Positions 62,636 through 64,000 of a DNA stretch of 64,000 nt are shown in pieces; within the stretch, counting starts at the first letter, position 1; every line of letters starts with the position of its first letter. The stretch spans positions 17,891,769-17,955,768 of the forward strand of contig OX465110.1 in NCBI GenBank assembly GCA_949987565.1, written 5' to 3'. The notes beneath the pieces were generated by a model that worked only from the letters and a program-made list of their open reading frames with translations, searched no databases and had not been told where the DNA came from. This stretch comes from Luidia sarsii. Lineage: Eukaryota; Echinodermata; Asteroidea; Paxillosida; Luidiidae. Position numbers and translations under genes: made by a program.

Positions 62636-63558
62636 AAGAGATAGAGAGAGAAAACGAGGGAGAGAAAAATGGAGAGAGGGAGAGAGACAGAAAAAGAGAG
62701 AGGGGATGAGAGGGGGAGGAAGGGAGAGGGAGGAGGAAGGGAGAGAGTACAGTTGCTGGATGGCAGAGGAAAGTAAAATACAGAAGCTGAAACTTAAAGG
62801 CCTTCTAGTCTCCTACCTTCCTGGTCTGATGCTGCTGGTCCTGTGTGCTCTCCCAGGCCCTCTGTCTGACCCTCTCCTCCAGCTCCGCCTGACGCCTGTG
62901 AGCGTCGGCATCAGCCCGCTGCTGGTAGGAAGCGTCCGCGCCGCCCTTGGCCAAATCCTACATCAGGTCGGCAAGGAAGGAGTAAGGAATCATCCGCAGA
63001 CTTTAAAAAACCACTTCACACTGGCACCAGCAGAAGAAAAGACTGGACGTCAGTTAGTCAGTCGGTAAACGAACCTAGATATGATAAGACTTGAAGGTTT
63101 GCATGGTGGAAATGCTATAAAGTGGAAGGTTTGCTGTGACACCGGGTATCTCTTCTCTTTCAAGAAGTACGGCAACCTCTACCTAATTCAATGGCGGTTT
63201 TCCCTTCTGTATGTGATAAGCACTGAGTGCTCAGCGCTTTGCCAGACGCCTGGTGAAGAAAGAAAAAAAATCAGGCAGCTCGGGCGGGATTCACTTCCTA
63301 GGGCAGACGTCTTAACCACTGGACCACCGAGCTGGTCGAGGTCGTGTGGCGGATTTGAATACTGCATAGCGGCGGGTACCGCGTTGCATCATAGATCATG
63401 TCATGATGCTTGCGTCGAGGAGAATGTAATTCAATGAGCAAACATCATGACGAATCGCTACCTACCTGCTCCAGGAGTTGTTTCTGGGCCTGTAACTCCA
63501 GCCGTCGAATTTCCACGTCTTCCATCGCCGCCTTGGTCTCCTGCTCCCTCAACAAACT
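57775..63558 (-). CDS. Coiled-coil protein, C-terminal part (gene continues beyond the window)
   Basis: I do not recognise the family. Exons: 63558-63466, 62957-62817, 62099-61983, 61384-61307, 60770-60674, 59078-58983, 57941-57775. All junctions are GT-AG and phases agree. They give about 260 residues. The first five exons are almost uninterrupted charged alpha-helix with coiled-coil character (LLREQETKAAMEDVEIRRLE, AELEERVRQRAWE, LEQELRSSELSRLNEDNHKL). The sixth is basic and then Ser/acidic (RVPRGRRDD, PSSSEEDE). The last has another short helix (EKNLMRQVQELRKKIAMETR) and ends in an Asp-rich tail (FDIDDDDNDSEDRRG). There are no membrane segments or catalytic motifs. A structural, cytoskeletal or chromosome-axis role is possible but unproven. 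Confidence 0.8.
58139..58289. mobile_element. Fold-back element, family 2
   Basis: Opposed motif copies at about 58195-58215 and 58235-58271, with a short 7-bp flank duplication TGAAGCA (58132-58138 and 58290-58296). A shorter relative at about 58815-58870 lacks a clear TSD. Confidence 0.6.
58540..58716 (-). mobile_element. Fold-back element, family 2, 15-bp TSD
   Basis: The best-preserved copy. The minus-strand motif at 58647-58609 and the plus-strand motif at 58664-58700 are nearly identical. Flanked by exact 15-bp copies of ACAGTGAACAGATGT at 58525-58539 and 58717-58731. It lies in an intron of the coiled-coil gene. Confidence 0.82.
58609..58647 (-). ncRNA. Hammerhead-like motif, family 2, with U3:A8 core
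   Basis: Stem I is GCCU/AGGC (4 bp). The first core strand is UUGAGAA where a canonical one is CUGANGA, so C3 to U and G8 to A together keep a 3-8 base pair. One extra A follows, then stem II GGUCC/GGAUC with loop UGCUA, then GAAA and CGUC. The layout is otherwise the same as family 1. Activity is unknown. Confidence 0.45.
58983..59078 (-). CDS. Coiled-coil gene, sixth visible exon
   Basis: In the phase left by the previous exon it encodes (A)GYARIRVPRGRRDDAGRA and then LNDPSSSEEDEVP plus one base. The other two frames are stopped. The acceptor is CTTCACAG and the donor CCCA|GTAAGT. Confidence 0.78.
59590..59800 (-). mobile_element. tRNA-derived SINE, type 2
   Basis: Contains GGACCACCGAGCTGGTCGAG and the AACTGAATTACATTCTCCTC terminus. 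A partial second end lies at about 60100-60195 beyond the LINE fragment. Confidence 0.65.
59775..60052 (+). mobile_element. LINE fragment with terminal zinc-finger motif
   Basis: An open frame reads DVKGWEGLAKDRPQWRQALS, then CNHCNRVCHSRIGLHSHTRR. The CxxC...H...H end with SRIGLHSH is typical of the C-terminus of several invertebrate LINE ORF2 proteins. It is joined to SINE-like sequence on both sides. Confidence 0.7.
60674..60770 (-). CDS. Coiled-coil gene, fifth visible exon
   Basis: Encodes LEEATEKNAEYQHLRALSEA and then NGQQSKSAVDKQ plus one base. The acceptor is GGCATTCAG and the donor CAAG|GTGTGT. Confidence 0.82.
60860..61060 (+). mobile_element. tRNA-derived SINE, type 1
   Basis: Head at 60942-61013 (GGCTGGATAGCTCAGATGG ... 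GGGCTCAATTCCC). In an intron of the coiled-coil gene. Confidence 0.72.
61307..61384 (-). CDS. Coiled-coil gene, fourth visible exon
   Basis: Encodes LSRLNEDNHKLEDEIQSIMR and then RIAGRK (26 residues). The donor is AAG|GTACGC. Confidence 0.84.
61613..61960 (+). mobile_element. Dispersed repeat with GGCATGCAAC ends, copy in the coiled-coil gene
   Basis: Starts GGCATGCAATTCTTGAATTT and runs to the T-run and GGCCGCGGAAAAGTTTG just before the exon ending at 61983. Confidence 0.65.
61983..62099 (-). CDS. Coiled-coil gene, third visible exon
   Basis: Encodes QLETVIAKVEEVNEEAGVRR and then DGEYRRRMDNLEQELRSSE (39 residues). The acceptor (AG at 62101-62100) directly abuts the edge of a roughly 640-nt CT tract in transcript sense. 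Confidence 0.84.
62105..62740 (+). repeat. (GA)n-rich tract in the coiled-coil gene
   Basis: Simple repeat immediately upstream (in transcript sense, CT) of the exon starting at 62099. Confidence 0.95.
62817..62957 (-). CDS. Coiled-coil gene, second visible exon
   Basis: Encodes DLAKGGADASYQQRADADAH and then RRQAELEERVRQ through QQHQTRK (47 residues), helical and charged. The acceptor is TGATGTAG|GAT and the donor AAG|GTAGGA. Confidence 0.82.
63195..63450 (-). mobile_element. tRNA-derived SINE, type 2
   Basis: CAGGCAGCTCGGGCGGGATTC and GGACCACCGAGCTGGTCGAG are present, but the B-box part is deleted. A head remnant of the same type lies at 5619-5654 (GGGTTCGAATCCCGCC). Confidence 0.65.
63466..63558 (-). 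CDS. Coiled-coil gene, first visible exon
   Basis: Encodes SLLREQETKAAMEDVEIRRL and then ELQAQKQLLEQ, phase 0 on both sides. The acceptor is TATTGTTTAG|AGT and the donor CAG|GTAGGT. The gene's 5' part lies beyond 64000. Confidence 0.8.
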
Positions 63559-64000
63559 CTAAACAATACAACAAAACAGAGACAGGATGAAATATTGACA
63601 AAAGAATCAGCATATCAGCGTATCGATTTCGCCAAACTCACCGTTAACGTACGTTCCATCGCAAGACGGTGAGCGATGCACAGAAACCATACGGCGTATC
63701 ACAACTTACGACGGGTTATCCGTCGCGACTTAAGCTACGATGCCCATTGCCAATGCTCGCTAAACAGTTGTGTACAGTGAAAACCTGTCAGTAAGAGTTC
63801 TTAGTTATGTGGTCGATTTCGCCAAACCCATCCTAGCTTACGATCAATCGCAAGACGATGAGTGATGCACAGAAACCTTCAATGACTATAATTTCATTGC
63901 ACTGATTAGTTAGTTAGTTAGTTTTTACCCCTAGACAAATTTTATTCAGGCCTTTTTTGTCTTTTGCCTCCGGCTAATCCTTGAGTACACGTGACACTTT

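Overview
This is a eukaryotic, intron-rich and very repeat-rich genomic window. Three protein-coding genes can be assembled from splice-consistent exons. (1) A complete cytosolic alanyl-tRNA synthetase (AARS1) on the minus strand, 20 coding exons, ATG at 37059 and stop at 16122. (2) A complete RNF212/RNF212B-type RING protein (meiotic crossover factor) on the plus strand, 16 coding exons from 41138 to 55902. (3) The 3' part of an unrecognised acidic-tailed coiled-coil gene on the minus strand, seven coding exons from 63558 to 57775, which starts outside the window. The protein sequences, the intron density and the mixture of Penelope, LINE, SINE and MITE families fit a marine invertebrate animal. 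Echinoderm or another non-vertebrate deuterostome is my guess, at low confidence.

Layout: 1-16 kb holds no gene I can support. It contains simple repeats, fold-back elements, a 13-copy array built from a hammerhead-like motif (7.8-8.6 kb), a diverged satellite (10.7-13 kb) and Penelope 3' ends (14.2-15.1 kb). 16.1-37.1 kb is AARS1, whose introns are filled with (CT)n tracts, minisatellites and mobile elements; a 200-N assembly gap (26301-26500) cuts exon 11. 37.1-41.1 kb is the divergent intergenic region. It has a CpG-rich candidate promoter with a TCTCGCGAGA palindrome (39274-39283) and, 60 bp away, an 829-bp TA-flanked MITE. 41.1-55.9 kb is the RNF212B-like gene, and 56-57.8 kb is the convergent 3' region. 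57.8-63.6 kb is the coiled-coil gene.

The most interesting non-coding system is a set of short fold-back elements (about 160-300 bp) whose arms carry hammerhead-ribozyme-like motifs. They are flanked by exact or near-exact 10-15 bp target-site duplications. One family shares its 3' end with Penelope-like retroelement remnants that still encode a GIY-YIG endonuclease segment. A second, probably related family carries the textbook CUGAUGA...GAAA core. In the Penelope-linked family the core C3:G8 pair is replaced by U3:A8, a change that keeps base pairing. Pieces of these elements have been amplified at least four times into separate minisatellites (7.8, 24.8, 30.8 and 48.0 kb). All ribozyme activity is inferred from sequence only.
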